Positions 21,140 to 32,206 are shown, numbered from the stretch's first letter. The stretch: DNA of 64,000 nt from Isoetes taiwanensis (GCA_021234155.1 JAJEKV010000124.1:312001-376000); one strand, 5' to 3'. The notes: generated by a model from the sequence alone, not told the origin. Program-made: numbers and translations.

Positions 21140-22815
21140 CTCTTCACGTCAGCCGAGGGTCCCCTGCTTCAGTTACCGAGGCCAAAATGTGGAAGTTGCA
21201 TTCACATACAAATATTTGGGAGTGGAGTTTCCTTCTACTATGCACTGGGACACATCCATACGGCTATCGGAGTGACGGCAGGCTGGAAGGCACTATATGC
21301 AATGCAAAACAATAGTCATAGAGCGGAGTTGTATGATTGGGCCCATTAGTCACGCCTGTTCAAGGTCTTAGTGGAGCCTGTCCTTTTATACAGGGTGGAA
21401 GTATGGGGCCCAGTAGTATCACTTGCTACTTGGAATGACTTGGAGCAGGTCCAGAAAGCCTTCTTAGTACGAGCACTAGGGGTGAAGTCCACAGTCCCAT
21501 ATCAAATTCTACTGCAGGAGACAGGATTCTTGCCTCTTTAGAGGGCAGCCCTTGATCGCCACATTGTCTATTTTCAGAAGGTGGTCAATATGGACGATGC
21601 TCGTCTCCCTAAACTAGCTACATATTCTAAACGAAGTGCACCTTGGACTACCACAGTCGTCGGATCTGTCAATCCTATGGCCCAGACTGTATGTTGGAGC
21701 TTCTTGACACCTCTCGTTTCGATTATGCTCAATTATGATTGGAGTCGCCTATGATTTTAAGATGTCGAATACGAGTTTGCCTAAGGTTTTGATGGTATAT
21801 CGAGCCTCTATTTTAGAATATGAAATACGGGGATTCGAACCTCTACCAAAATAACTCAATGTCCTAATACGACTACTTTAACCAATCTAACCAGTGAGCT
21901 AATGTGACTATTTTTTATCTTAAATCTATGTTTTTTTTTATAATAACCCATTGAATTGTTTTAGGGATATGGTCTATGGTTTCAAGAATTATATCTATAT
22001 CAAATCCCCCTGGAACCCCCTGTTATTTTGCTACATATTCATGGCAATGGAGCCGCAGCGCCTCAAGGCCTTCTCGAGGGAAAAGAGAGCTCAATGGTTG
22101 GCTAGATGGAATGTGCAGGAGCACAGGTGCATACATGTACAAACAGAGGCAGATCGCCATAGCTTGAGGCAATATCTTGACGATTGCTTCCTCAGCAAGC
22201 TTTGGGATGCCAATGCCCTTGAACAGGTCAAGACAGCACACTACCAGCGCAACATAAATCCCACATTGGAACGAGGACCGCAATGCTACCTGCGTACCCA
22301 CTTGCCCATGAAAAGGCGCAGACTCATTGCCTCCATTCGCACAGGGGCACATCATCTTCGAATTGAGACAGGCAGATGGATTGGTGAGCCACGCCAGGAC
22401 AGGCTCTGTCAATGCTGCCAAATGGGAGTCATTGGGGATGAATCTCATACCCTTCAAAGTTGCCCAGCATATGATCAAATTCGGACACGATATGCTGAGT
22501 TGGTCAGGCCTGGCCAGCCGTTACATGTGACATTGAGCACAGCATCCGTACGGGTGCTGGGATCATATCTTCAGGAGGTTATGGACATGCGAGATCAGCT
22601 ATGTCCTCGGGCACACACTTGACATGTATATAAACATTGATGTATACTTGTACAGTTTGACAGCATTCTTATTACTGCCACGGTTTTTCCCTCGAAAACC
22701 CTTCGGGGCGGGGGTTTTTTAACCCGGACAGTAATAAGTTTGTTGCGCTCCTTTTTGGTCCCATAGGCCGATTGGCCTCAGTGGACGATAAAAAATCATT
22801 CTCATTCTCATTCTT
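21140..22815 (+). mobile_element. LINE relic with C-terminal ORF, same family as 7982-8850
   Basis: Coding remnants in order: 'YKYLGVEFPSTMHW' and 'AGWKALYAMQNN' (about 21200-21310), 'VEPVLLYRVEVWGP' (21370), 'GVKSTVPYQILLQETGFLPL' then a stop (21540). After an inserted SINE and flank (about 21700-22037), 22041-22622 is open: '..EKRAQWLARWNVQEH' to the knuckle 'CQCCQMGVIGDESHTLQSCPAYD'. The 3' UTR has the family hairpin (22685-22720) and ends 'GGCCTCAGTGGACGATAAAA' before (ATTCTC)n. 5' truncated; the best preserved copy of the C-terminal module here. Confidence 0.8.
21715..21915 (-). mobile_element. tRNA-derived SINE
   Basis: On the minus strand an A box 'TAGCTCACTGGTTAGA' (21886-21901) and a B box 'GGTTCGAATCC' (21831-21841) lie about 45 nt apart, as in an internal RNA polymerase III promoter. 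The body continues about 115 nt beyond the B box to about 21715. The insertion is absent from the sister LINE at 7982-8850, but that copy has its own deletion, so the exact ends are uncertain. The acceptor-stem pairing of a working tRNA is not evident. Confidence 0.65.
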
Positions 22816-22829
22816 CTTTTTGTAATGAA

Positions 22830-23700
22830 GACTTTAGTATACATACCAACAAACTCAACAATAGCAAAAAGACAAATAAACATTGTCTATGACATTGCAC
22901 TATTTTTCTTCTCAAATATAGTCTTTAATCTACATGCCAAACAAGTTGCAATTGGGTCCATTGCAACTTAATAATCTACATGAGAACTACTTTACATGTC
23001 AGACAAGTTGCAATTGGGTTCGTTATAGTTTAATAGCCTAAACAAGAACCATTCATTAACCACTAAAAAAAATGGATATTTTGATCGAAAGTCTATAAAA
23101 ATATTTATGATACAAAGTCCTATCTGACCATTGAATGGTAAAAAATATTGTCCAAATACCAACATGGGGCTTTAAAATTTTGTTACAAATTCTAAATGCC
23201 ACTTATATAGTATATGTTGTAGATGCCATTGTCATTTGAAATCTTATACCAAGTGTCCTTTGCAATTCAGACAATGCTTCCCCACATCTAAGTACCACCA
23301 AAGTAGTTGCCATGTGTAAATTGATAAACATGAATACATCTAATTGCTATGTTAAGGACAACTCAATAGACCCAACATCAAGATTTTTGCTATATGTATT
23401 GGAAGTATGTCTACAATCTACAACATTATCATTGCCTACAACACAACCATACTTATGCCCAGCATCAAGATTTTTGCTATATGTATTGGAAGCATTGCCT
23501 ACAACAGAACCATACTTATGCCCAGTAATTTATTTACGACAAGGAAAATCATATGTTTAATTTTTTACTATAGGGCAACACCATATTGGCCTATTGGTCA
23601 TATAAAATTTTAACATAAGTTTCACTTGCATGAAATATTCTTCCTTGTGTGTTACACACTTTTCAAGAGTCTAAATGTTTTGATATGATACATTGTTCCA
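22830..23700. other. A+T-rich spacer with short duplications
   Basis: Contains a 48-bp direct duplication ('CATCAAGATTTTTGCTATATG', about 23382 and 23462) and a repeat of 'CAAGTTGCAATTGGGT' (about 22940 and 23004). No gene recognised. Confidence 0.5.
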
Positions 23701-23899
23701 TTATGACATGGTCAACCAAAATATATGCCACAATTTGGAAAGTAAAGTAATTGTTTGTCTAAGTAGATCCCATAAATGTGCCAACGACATAACATGTGAA
23801 CAACAAGTTTGTTGTGTGGGAGGGCTCAAGTGTTTCGATAATATATATGGCCACAATTGTTATCAAGAATAATATGTCACATCACATGCTACATGCCTG

Positions 23900-24433
23900 T
23901 TATTTTTTGCAATGTATCACGTTGATACGATATTGGAGTGATTCTCTTTGAATTTTACCAACAATACATATAAAAATTGATAGATATTGCTTGGTGAGAG
24001 AGAAGATATTTGGCTTGCCTCTCCAGAGGAGAGGGACTAAATCTATAAACACTGTAGTAAAGAGCCCTCGAGGTAGTCGATATTTGATTCTTCTCCACAG
24101 GACAGGGACTAAATCTACAAACACTGTAGCAAAGAGACCTCTGACTGAGTGCTTGGCACATAATTACCATATAAATATTATAAAGGAGGCATTTGGGTAT
24201 ATTATGTAGGACCAGCAAAACGTGGAAAAGATAAAAATAATAATGGGGGCCTCGATGCATGTGGGGCAAAGAAAGAAACGTTCAATTGAGCCAAAACAAG
24301 TAAGTCCAAAAATGGAAGTAAACAATTATAAGTTGGAGTGCAAAATATAATATAGGAACACGCCAAAAACATGAAGTATCTAGGTACATGGAACTATATA
24401 TCAAGGAGTAGGTGTTAAGCATTTCGAGACAGC
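23900..24433 (+). repeat. JAZ segment copy B, upstream region
   Basis: Aligned in parts with 40540-40967 and 18912-19358. The box 'GGGACTAAATCTACAAACACTGTAG' occurs twice (about 24030 and 24105), as the related boxes do in A and C. 'GAAGTATCTAGGTACATGGAACTA' (about 24374) precedes the start codon by about 50 bp in all three copies. Probable promoter and 5' UTR. Confidence 0.6.
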
Positions 24434-24919
24434 ATGTCCAAGTCCAGCATCAATTGGGGGGACGATTTGAGCCTTTCATCTACTAGGGGCGGTGATATAT
24501 CTGGCAAGCTAACAATCATCTACTCTGGAAGAGTTTACTTATTTTCTGGCATTTCCGATCATATCGTAATATGCTTACCAATCATACCTCTCCTAGTTTT
24601 ACATGGTCTGATTCTTAATTTTTCTTTAAATGCTCAGGTGAATGGGATGTTCCATTTTATTGAGAATCAACTGCCCAAAGAAGAGATATGTACCAAACGG
24701 TCGGATGTCAAAGCTACTCGAATGGCCTCTCTTTTGCGTTTTCTCGAAGCTCGTAGAGAAAGGTACTTACTCCTCATTTTTGTTTGTAGAATATATTTCT
24801 CCTGATCTTTTACACTTGAAAAGCCTTTCTGCAGGGTCTGTACGGCTTCGTATCAGCTTGATACACCCAATGTTTCACTAAACCCATCTAAAAAAGCTCC
24901 TCGTGCATTTTATTTGTGA
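24434..24919 (+). CDS. Short TIFY/JAZ-like repressor, copy B (113 aa, three exons)
   Basis: Exons 24434-24565, 24638-24762 and 24835-24919; both introns (72 nt each) are GT...AG and keep the frame. The spliced protein has a TIFY domain at about residues 28-58: core 'TIIYSG' for canonical TIF[F/Y]xG, then 'VYLFSGISDH|IVNGMFHFIEN', where intron 1 falls. A Jas motif follows at about 70-95: 'ASLLRFLEARRER|VCTASYQLD'. Intron 2 splits Jas after the RxxR part, the site of the known Jas intron of land-plant JAZ genes. JAZ proteins bind MYC factors and COI1 through Jas, and NINJA through TIFY. The canonical LPIAR degron is replaced by 'SDVKATR' and the PY end by 'SY', so hormone-dependent turnover may be weak. 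Intron 1 has no in-frame stop, so retention would add 24 residues. Length is like short JAZ8-type proteins. The N-terminus 'DDLSLS' is faintly EAR-like. Confidence 0.8.
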
Positions 24920-26240
24920 AGGGAGAAACTAATTTGTGTCATAGTAATATATTAAATGTGAACCTCGCTATGTTCTTTCATAGAATAACATTTGCACTTT
25001 CTGTACATTCATTGTCAATATCATGTGTTAATCTTTTATACAAGAACTTCTTGCTACTTGTAATCCCCGCGTAAAAGGCATGCTGGCCTGCATCAACATG
25101 GAGGCATGCCTAACACACGTGAGATTGCAAAGCAACAAGACTTTATTGTGACATGAAAGTCGATTTAGTGCAATTCACGAGTAAACCATGGCAAAGTACA
25201 CGGTAGAATTTAAACATGAACTAATAGAATAGAGGGAGTTTGATACGCTTTTATCTTAACACTTTGAATTTTGAAAAGCATGGGTGTTTATAGCACATTA
25301 TAATATGTTAAATTCATCTTTTTAAACACACCTAAAAGTTAGATATTAAACACATCACAAACTCCCGATAGGCATTACAATTGGTAAAATGAAATGCATA
25401 AGTCAATAGTCAATTAGTCGTTAAGTTCTAACAGTATGTTACAACTCTAAATTGTTACAATCACTAAAGCACGTATCAAACTGGAACTTTGATATGCCTA
25501 AAAATGAGCCATGTGTTTCAGATTTAACATACAGTAAAAACAAAAATTGTCAATTCCATTTCTCACTACCACCTTATTCTGTTTCAAGAGTTTTATGTTA
25601 GCCAATTCTCTCCATATCTTGGTGCAGAGATTGTTGCGGTCGACATGAGCTATTATAACAGACATCTACACAAACATAGGATGATGATACCATGCAGTCA
25701 GCAAGAGCAAATATAGTGGTTGATTAGGTGTAATCAAGTCAACATATCTTGGTAACTCTAAAGAATGTGGCATATATCTTCAATGGATCCCATCTAGTAA
25801 CATTGGCATAGCCTGTTTTTCACCTTCCTAATAGAATGTTGTGGGCATTGATTCTCATGATGAGGACTTGCGATATATGCACACCAAAACACTGCCCGAC
25901 TAGATAGGTTTTTAGCAGCAGTATACATTGTGTTTATAATTTGGAAGTGAGTGGGGTAGCCAACTATAGGTACAATATTGGATATGACTAGTAGTAGCAT
26001 AATGGGGCTAGGGAAAGGTGAGAAAGGTGGCGACAACTCCTCATCGGGATAAAAAAAATCCTGTTCTTTTGGGTTTCTGAGAAAAAACCTAACGAGAAAT
26101 GCTTGCCAATATTGTCGAGCTACTGCTTGTGGAGCCTAAACGAGAAGGTAGATGACTGGTACTAATCATAGAAAGAATCTGTAGGTATTGTATGAGCTAA
26201 GACCTGAAAAGTAAAAAATCACAAATACAAGCGCCCGTAA
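24920..26240. other. A+T-rich spacer, no gene seen
   Basis: About 26045-26090 has a weak match to the LINE 3' hairpin ('TCCTGTTCTTTTGGGTTTCTGAG'). Otherwise nothing recognised on either strand. Confidence 0.45.
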
Positions 26241-26890
26241 AAAGTCATTAGTAATAAGAACATATAGATGTCTGAAAACATGCAACAAGGCATATTGATT
26301 GTGCTTTACAAAACATTGTCAATGAAAAAGAACAAAAAATATAAACATAAAACATAAAACATAAAACATAAAACATAAAACATAATAAAATGGAAGAACT
26401 TTGAAAACCTCCAGAGGGCTGGGAGCGCGTGCCACCCGAATAAAAAACTTTTCTAACAAAGAGGGGCTGCTCTGTGTGCCACAAGAACAAAAATAACTTA
26501 GAAAATATAAGAACTTGAAAAACTCTAGAGTGTTGATCACACGTGGCATGTAAAAAAAAGACCTTAATAAGAAGTAGGGGCTGGTCGCGCGTGCCACACG
26601 AACAAAAATATCAGCATAACTGAAAAAAATATGAACATACATTACAAATATAAATGGAAGAACTTGAAAGTCTCCAGAGAGGATGATTTGCGCATGCCAC
26701 ACAAACAAAAAACCCCTACAAAAAGAAGGAGCTGGTCGCGTATGCCACGCGAAAAAATATAAACATAACTGAGAAAAATCAAATAAGAACTTGAAAAACA
26801 TCCAGAGGGGTTGTTCTGCATGCCTGGTTGGGTATGCCACGCGAATCAATAACAAAAAACAATATAAATAGCAACACATTTATGAACATA
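26240..26890. repeat. Imperfect 110-150-bp tandem repeat plus (ACATAA)n
   Basis: About five diverged units carrying 'CCAGAGGGCTG..GCGCGTGCCAC..GAA', each followed by an A-rich stretch ('AACAAAAAT..'). A hexanucleotide run (ACATAA)n lies at 26334-26386. A long open minus frame over 26319-26879 repeats 'RVARA.SP' and 'FFKFL' because of the periodicity; no family match, not called as a gene. Confidence 0.7.
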
Positions 26891-27815
26891 AAATATAAAA
26901 AACTTATTAATATAATGGGTCATGTCGGCCAGGGGGATAATGTAAAAGAAAAGAAGGGTCTAAAAGGGAGGGTTTTATTAAGACCCGAAAGGCAGATGAT
27001 CGAGGACGATCAGTGTTGAGACGAGAAGGAATTGATATGGTGCTCGGGGGAGTGGCCTTGCATGGAACAATATTTATTGATATGATCAAGTAAGAAAGCC
27101 ATCCAGTATGTCTAAGCCTTGATATTATCAAAGAGAGAGCTAAAAATAAACCTTGACCTTTATTTAGAAGCAAACAGGCAAAAAAAGATGTTGTTACCTA
27201 TAAAGAAGGACAACTTTAAGACATGATATCTCCGCGATCACAACTCAAAAATTGGCGATCCCTACCTTGTTCGAAAGCCTTTGAAGTCTAGTTTCCAGAT
27301 TGGGCTTGGATATTCATAGACTCCTTACGATATGAGAGTTATCCAGAAAGGTGCATAGGGGTCTAAGCTTGCTGCGCAGCTAAATCTGCTTCTTCCGATA
27401 TTGATGACGAGTCTGGCCTTCTAGTATTATCTCTAGCTTCTTGCTTGATCATATCATTAGAAGGAATTCCTATAACACCAGTGGTTGGTGGCTAGAAAGA
27501 GTTTGTTCTTATACAGTCTTGTGAAGTAGCTTGACTTGGTGACATCTCTTCTAGTTGGTCCAGTTGGGCGGTAAATTGAGTATCCTGTGGTGTTTTACTT
27601 TCTAATAATTTGATGAATTTGCAGGAAGAACAGAGCATTCATAACAGGTTTCCACAATGATATTATACTGCTGTGAGAACATTTAAGAAGCCGAATATAT
27701 ATCGCTCATCCTCTCTCGAGAATATCGATCCTATGGTATAGATCGATAGCATTCTCGTGATGAAAACTTGTGATATATGCACACCAAAATACCATCCGAT
27801 AATGTAATGGGCCCA
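26891..27815. other. Spacer, no gene seen
   Basis: Contains a phrase at 27750-27800 ('GTGATATATGCACACCAAAA') also present at 25870-25895, so part is repetitive. No coding feature recognised. Confidence 0.4.
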
Positions 27816-27822
27816 TGGTAGA

Positions 27823-27899
27823 CTACCAATATATAACTAACATTAATATTATTAACAGAAACTTTGTTAATAATATTAATGTTAGTTATATGTTGGTAG
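27823..27899. other. Near-perfect 35-bp inverted repeat (hairpin)
   Basis: 27823-27857 and 27865-27899 are complementary with one mismatch around a 7-nt loop 'GAAACTT'. GGGCCC occurs outside both arms (27809 and about 27920). A very stable A+T-rich stem: foldback MITE or small-RNA-type precursor. No element ends identified. Confidence 0.75.
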
Positions 27900-27919
27900 T
27901 TACATTAACAAAAATTTTG

Positions 27920-28560
27920 GGCCCTTGGGGCCCTAACAAAAGGAATCATAGGTAAACACAGAAGAAAACATTTGTAATTATTATGTTGTACATGTTTAAA
28001 ACATTTTATTCATATGTTTATTTAAGAAACTAAAAACAACATTTTCACAAATCAATAAAGCCAAAGATTTATTTGTGTGATAATGAAGTTTGCTGGTGCT
28101 GCTTGTATCTTTCTATGATATCTTTCAAGAAGTTGAGGTCTTATATGTTTTTTTGGCTAAAGAGACACACGATGATAAGTATAAATATTTTGATGGTAGC
28201 TAAAGCATAATGCATATGATATGTTTTATGTACAAGATTACAATGCAAGGTAAGATGCCACTAGATTCCAATGTAACAGAAGATGCCAAAGCCATCATTA
28301 AATTGTTTAGCGCTGCAAATTCTATTCATGATAATCTCTGTACATGAAATCCCTACAAATTTTAACATCTATCCATGAAAATCTATGTCCAATCACGATG
28401 AAAGTCTATGTTCAATCATGACACAATCCCAAATAGTTTGCTTTATCTGCGCGCAACTATAGCATTTGCTGTTTCATGAGCTACAAAAGCATGTTTAAGA
28501 AATTCCATGAGCTACAAAAGCATGTTTGAAGAAGGATGTGAACGTGGCTAGCATACACTA
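27920..28560. other. Spacer, no gene seen
   Basis: A+T-rich; a 28-bp direct repeat around 'GAGCTACAAAAGCATGTTT' (about 28477 and 28507). No gene recognised. Confidence 0.4.
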
Positions 28561-28890
28561 AGCGGCAAATGTCATATGTATTATAGTTCAAGTATACTAG
28601 CAAGAGATCTTGCCAAATGGAACTTAGATAGCCCACATTGAATATTAAGCCTCCTGTTTTAAGCTACACATATGTATGGATAGATAGAAGCATATACTAG
28701 CAAGGGATCTGCAAAATGAAACTTTGAGTATACATACTAGCAAGGAATCTTCAAGATAGCCCAAATGTGGGATCTGCAAGGAGGAAGAAATGCCAAACAA
28801 AACTTCAAGTACACTAGCAAGGGATCTTGCCAAACAGAACTTCAAGTGTGCTTCTAGATAGGCCACATTGATCACTAAATCAGCCAGTAG
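28560..28890. repeat. Imperfect tandem repeat 'ACTAGCAAGGGATCTT'
   Basis: Four diverged copies (about 28597, 28693, 28736, 28810) of a segment reading 'TACTAGCAAGGGATCTTGCC' then 'AAATGGAACTT', with 'AGATAGCCCACATTGA' in some. Order is shuffled, as in a decayed minisatellite. Confidence 0.6.
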
Positions 28891-28975
28891 AATAGTTTTA
28901 CCATCTTTTGGCATGTTCAAATTCGATGGGTGCATGGTAATAAGAAGCTGCAAATGGTATGCCTACCTTTGGCGC

Positions 28976-29345
28976 CTTGTTTTTGCACAAGCCAAACCAA
29001 ATGGGGTTTAAGGGGGATTTTAATTTAAATGTGTTGGACCCAATGGTTGTGTTAATTAATGTCAATGGTAGTTATGTGTTGGTTGTTAATGTTAATGGTT
29101 GTTATGCGTTGGGGGATTTAATTTTTATATGTTGGATGTTAATGGTTTGTGTTGCAAAAAAAAAAAAAAAAGCCCCCTTCGGGGCATTAGGGACGTCCCC
29201 CCTCCCGGTGTGACAAAAATTTTAGAATTCAAACCAGAAAAAAACTAAAATTCATTTGAGGCTTTCATCACTTGTAGCTTTTGAATTTCATCACAATAAA
29301 ACAAATAGAACATAAGTAAGAGTTACCATAAAGATAGAGCAGATT
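28976..29345 (+). repeat. Dispersed repeat copy (MITE right flank family)
   Basis: Aligns with 30381-30720: 'GGGGGATTTTAATTTAAATG', internal 'GTTATGTGTTGGTTGTTAATG' subrepeats, an A-run, a 'CCCCTTCGGGGC' hairpin, then 'GTGTGACAAAAATTTTAGAATTC'. The last part recurs at 43007-43160. Non-coding. Confidence 0.7.
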
Positions 29346-29844
29346 GATCCCATTATTCTGAAAGTCATAAAGTTTGCAACACCCATACATAAACATTTTT
29401 CAACTGGAATTTAACAGCAGCCTTTGGCCTCCATGGATTCTTGTGGTGAGAAACCAAAGTGGGAAACTTTTCTGCTTGTTAGCACAAGGATCTAGAAGCC
29501 TTGAAATTTGCTTAATAACTTCCTTAAAATCTAAAAATGCATGGTAATTTTTTGCAAGCTTCATTCGGAATGAGCCATAAAACAATATCCAATAGCGCAA
29601 TCCTGTATTAATCAGCTGGTAGGATGTGAAAGCCTACCAAACCCGGCCGAAAAATTGCTGTTTTAGCATAGATAACTTAACCAAACATATCCATATCATA
29701 CATTATCAAAACGATCTCGAAGAGAGCTTTCCAACGCAATAAAAATCATCTCAAACAAAGCTCTGGATCAAAAGTTATGATAAGAAATGTGTTGCCGGCG
29801 GGGAAACTGCATATACATGCGTCCTTCAAGCTCTTGATGTGCCC

Positions 29845-29958
29845 ATTATGCACCACACACACAAAAAGAGGGCTTTTGTTGTGAGCCATTGGTTGTTGAC
29901 CATTATGCACCACATGCATAAAAAAGGGGCTTTTGTTGTGAGCCATTGGTTGTTGACC
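29845..29958. repeat. 57-bp tandem duplication
   Basis: 'TTATGCACCACA' to 'GAGCCATTGGTTGTTGACCA' occurs twice head to tail with few differences. Confidence 0.75.
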
Positions 29959-29984
29959 ACTGGAAAAAAAAAGGGCTAAAATCA

Positions 29985-30116
29985 ATGGCTCAGAAATGGT
30001 GCACTCTAGATGTACGCATTAGTACATCCATTTGAATACATCACGAAATCATAGGAAAACCTTAGTGAAAAGCGTACAAAAACACAAAGAAAACCCCCTG
30101 TTATTATGCTACATAT
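29985..30116 (+). repeat. Shared-terminus repeat, copy 1
   Basis: Begins near 'CAATGGCTCAGAAATGGTGC' and ends 'ACCCCCTGTTATTATGCTAC'. The same module with the same abrupt right end occurs at 31460-31588, 32385-32523 and 43965-44097, while the right flanks differ; a left-hand copy without the exact end lies at 44795-44910. Only the terminal ~24 bp is present at 22014-22037 and, variant, 43184. Confidence 0.65.
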
Positions 30117-30398
30117 GGTTTGGGTGCATATTCACACGGGGGGTGACTCCGGGCAACGAGAGCTGTTGGATAGGCATATTCACCCCTTATTCCTTAATCT
30201 ATACCGTACGTAAAGTTCCTCGTTTGTGGGGTATGCAAGTACAAAATTTGCTATACTGTATAACAAAATTCGCAAAATACTATAAGATTTCAAGCAGAAT
30301 ACTATATGGTGTTGATTTCGTACGTGCAAAATATAATTATGAGGGCTCTCCCTGCCCTACGTCACCCCCGTGTGAATATGCACCTAAACCAAAGGGGG
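30117..30398. mobile_element. MITE-like element copy 1, ~30-bp TIRs
   Basis: Left 30117-30147 ('GGTTTGGGTGCATATTCACA'...) is the reverse complement of 30361-30390 with one or two changes. The right end extends into 'AAACCAAAGGGGG', which matches the left end of copy 2 at 42715. About 220 bp of A+T-rich interior is shared with copy 2 almost base for base. No ORF. Confidence 0.75.
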
Positions 30399-30720
30399 TT
30401 TAAGGGGGATTTTAATTTAAATGTGTTGGACCTAATGGTTATGTTAATTAATGTCAATGGTAGTTATGTGTTGGTTGTTAATGTCAATGGTTGTTATGTG
30501 TGGGTTGTTATGTGTTGGGGGATTTAATTTTTATATGTTGGATGTTAATGGTTTGTGTTGCAAAAAAAAAAAATTTGGCCCCTTCGGGGCCTCTGGTGTG
30601 ACAAAAATTTTAGAATTCAAACCAGAAAAAAACTAGAATTCATTTGAGGCTTTCATCACCTGTAGCTTTTGAATTTGATCACAATAAAACAAATAGAACA
30701 TAAGTAAAAGTTACCATACC
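30399..30720 (+). repeat. Dispersed repeat copy with G+T-rich subrepeats
   Basis: Second copy of the 28976-29345 family, directly after the MITE right end: subrepeats of 'AATGTCAATGGTTGTTATGTG', an A-run, the 'GGCCCCTTCGGGGCC' palindrome, then 'TGTGACAAAAATTTTAG'. Confidence 0.7.
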
Positions 30721-31590
30721 GCTACAACTATTTCTCTTTCACGATGACACCATTGTTTATCAATCCATATGATTTTGGATGCTCCATCTCTAGCTTAAAG
30801 GTAATGCATGATTCACCTTATGGTTCGATTAAAGTTCCAAACCTACAATATAAATGCATTCTTGTGGCCACCGCTTTGACCGGATCCAAGCGTGACATGG
30901 AAAAGGACGTGGAATAATCCGCCTGTTGCGTGCATAAGAATCCGTTTGTTGATTGAAGCTAAAGGCTGGCTGCTATGAACAATCCGGCAGCTAGAAATAT
31001 CCAAGAGTTGGAAGCAAACAGAGGGCCTAAACTGTAAACTCTTTTTGAATCTGCAGCAAATCTTAGGAAGGAAACGAAAGGGGGTTTTGCAGCACTACAT
31101 TGTAGAATCAGGAAACCAATACCTTGTAAAAAAAACATTATGCTAACTGAAGAAACATTAAAAAACAAATACCTTTGTAAGTGTGAGCAAGAAATCCATC
31201 TCGTGGTAGTAAAATCCACTCGGGCAATAAGAATCCAAGAGTGCAAGTACACATGCATATGCACACATGCACACGCATGCACACATGCACATGCACTTGC
31301 ACTTGCACATGCACAATACACATGCATATACATGCACATGCACATGAACATGCACATGCACACACATGCACATGCATGTGCACATGCGCAGTGTTCATGC
31401 ACAAACACATGCAGAGAAAGACAACAACCCTCGGATTGTTCCAACCAACGAAAATCAACGGCCCATAAAGGGTGCACTCTAGAAATACTATTTAGTACAC
31501 CTCAACGAATACAACAACGAAATCATAGAAAAACCATGTGAAAAAACGTATAAAAATCTAAAAGTAACCCCCTGTTATTGTGCTACATAT
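30720..31590 (+). repeat. 0.87-kb repeat unit with CATGCA minisatellite (copy 1)
   Basis: From 'CGCTACAACTATTTCTCTTT' to the shared terminus 'CCCCCTGTTATTGTGCTAC'. Contains alternating purine-pyrimidine (CATGCA)n/(CACATG)n at 31250-31405, able to adopt Z-DNA. Cys/Met/His-rich ORFs there are artefacts. Two further copies stand in tandem at 43198-44910. Confidence 0.8.
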
Positions 31591-32200
31591 AGCGACTCAT
31601 TTGTAAACAAAAAACGAGAACCCAAATCAAGGCGAATGTTTGAAGACCATACCAGGTGCGCGTCTGCCTTCCAGTTGATGAAGATGCCAAAATATATTTG
31701 TCTTTTGGAAGGTGAAGAAAAGCCCAGGCAGAAACTTTAAGTGGCCAACAAAGTATAATATTTGTCATAAACATGATAAATATCACAATGGATGGAACTT
31801 GGGTGTCAAGATCTAAAAGCGCCACTGCAAGCCCTAGGTGTAGAAGGACGCATAGATATAACATTGCACACGGCCTGCCTTTGACCTCTGAATTTAGAGT
31901 AAGGTAAAAGCTCAGAGATTGCATCTGCAGCTTCTTCAGAGAGCTCATTTGATTACATCTGGAATTTGGAAAGAGATTTCAAGGCTGTGACTCCTTTCTC
32001 ACCAAGAACATCGTGAAATAATTTAGCTTCCTCTCTTCTAAGGCAGAGGAAAGAATAGACCTCACTCCAAGAGCCTGAACGCCATGTCTGTTGAGTGACC
32101 TCCTATCTAACAGCTTTGAACAGCAGAAGCCCTAAGCCAAGCCTGATTATAGGCCGCATCAGATAGTAGGGCTACTGGACGGTCATAACCTGAAACCTTG
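31591..32200. other. Spacer, no gene seen
   Basis: A minus-strand ORF at 31583-31948 has no recognised domain. Nothing else. Confidence 0.4.
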
Positions 32201-32206
32201 CCCCGT

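Noticed and set aside
21831-21901. Functional tRNA gene
   Set aside because: A and B boxes are present but acceptor and anticodon stems do not pair convincingly; SINE is the better reading.
24250-24433. Additional upstream coding exon of JAZ copy B
   Set aside because: No open frame shared with copies A and C, while the ATG at 24434 is conserved in all three.
31138-31541. Cys/Met/His-rich ORFs resembling metal-binding proteins
   Set aside because: Translations of (CATGCA)n; same at 43625-44052 and 44422-44825.
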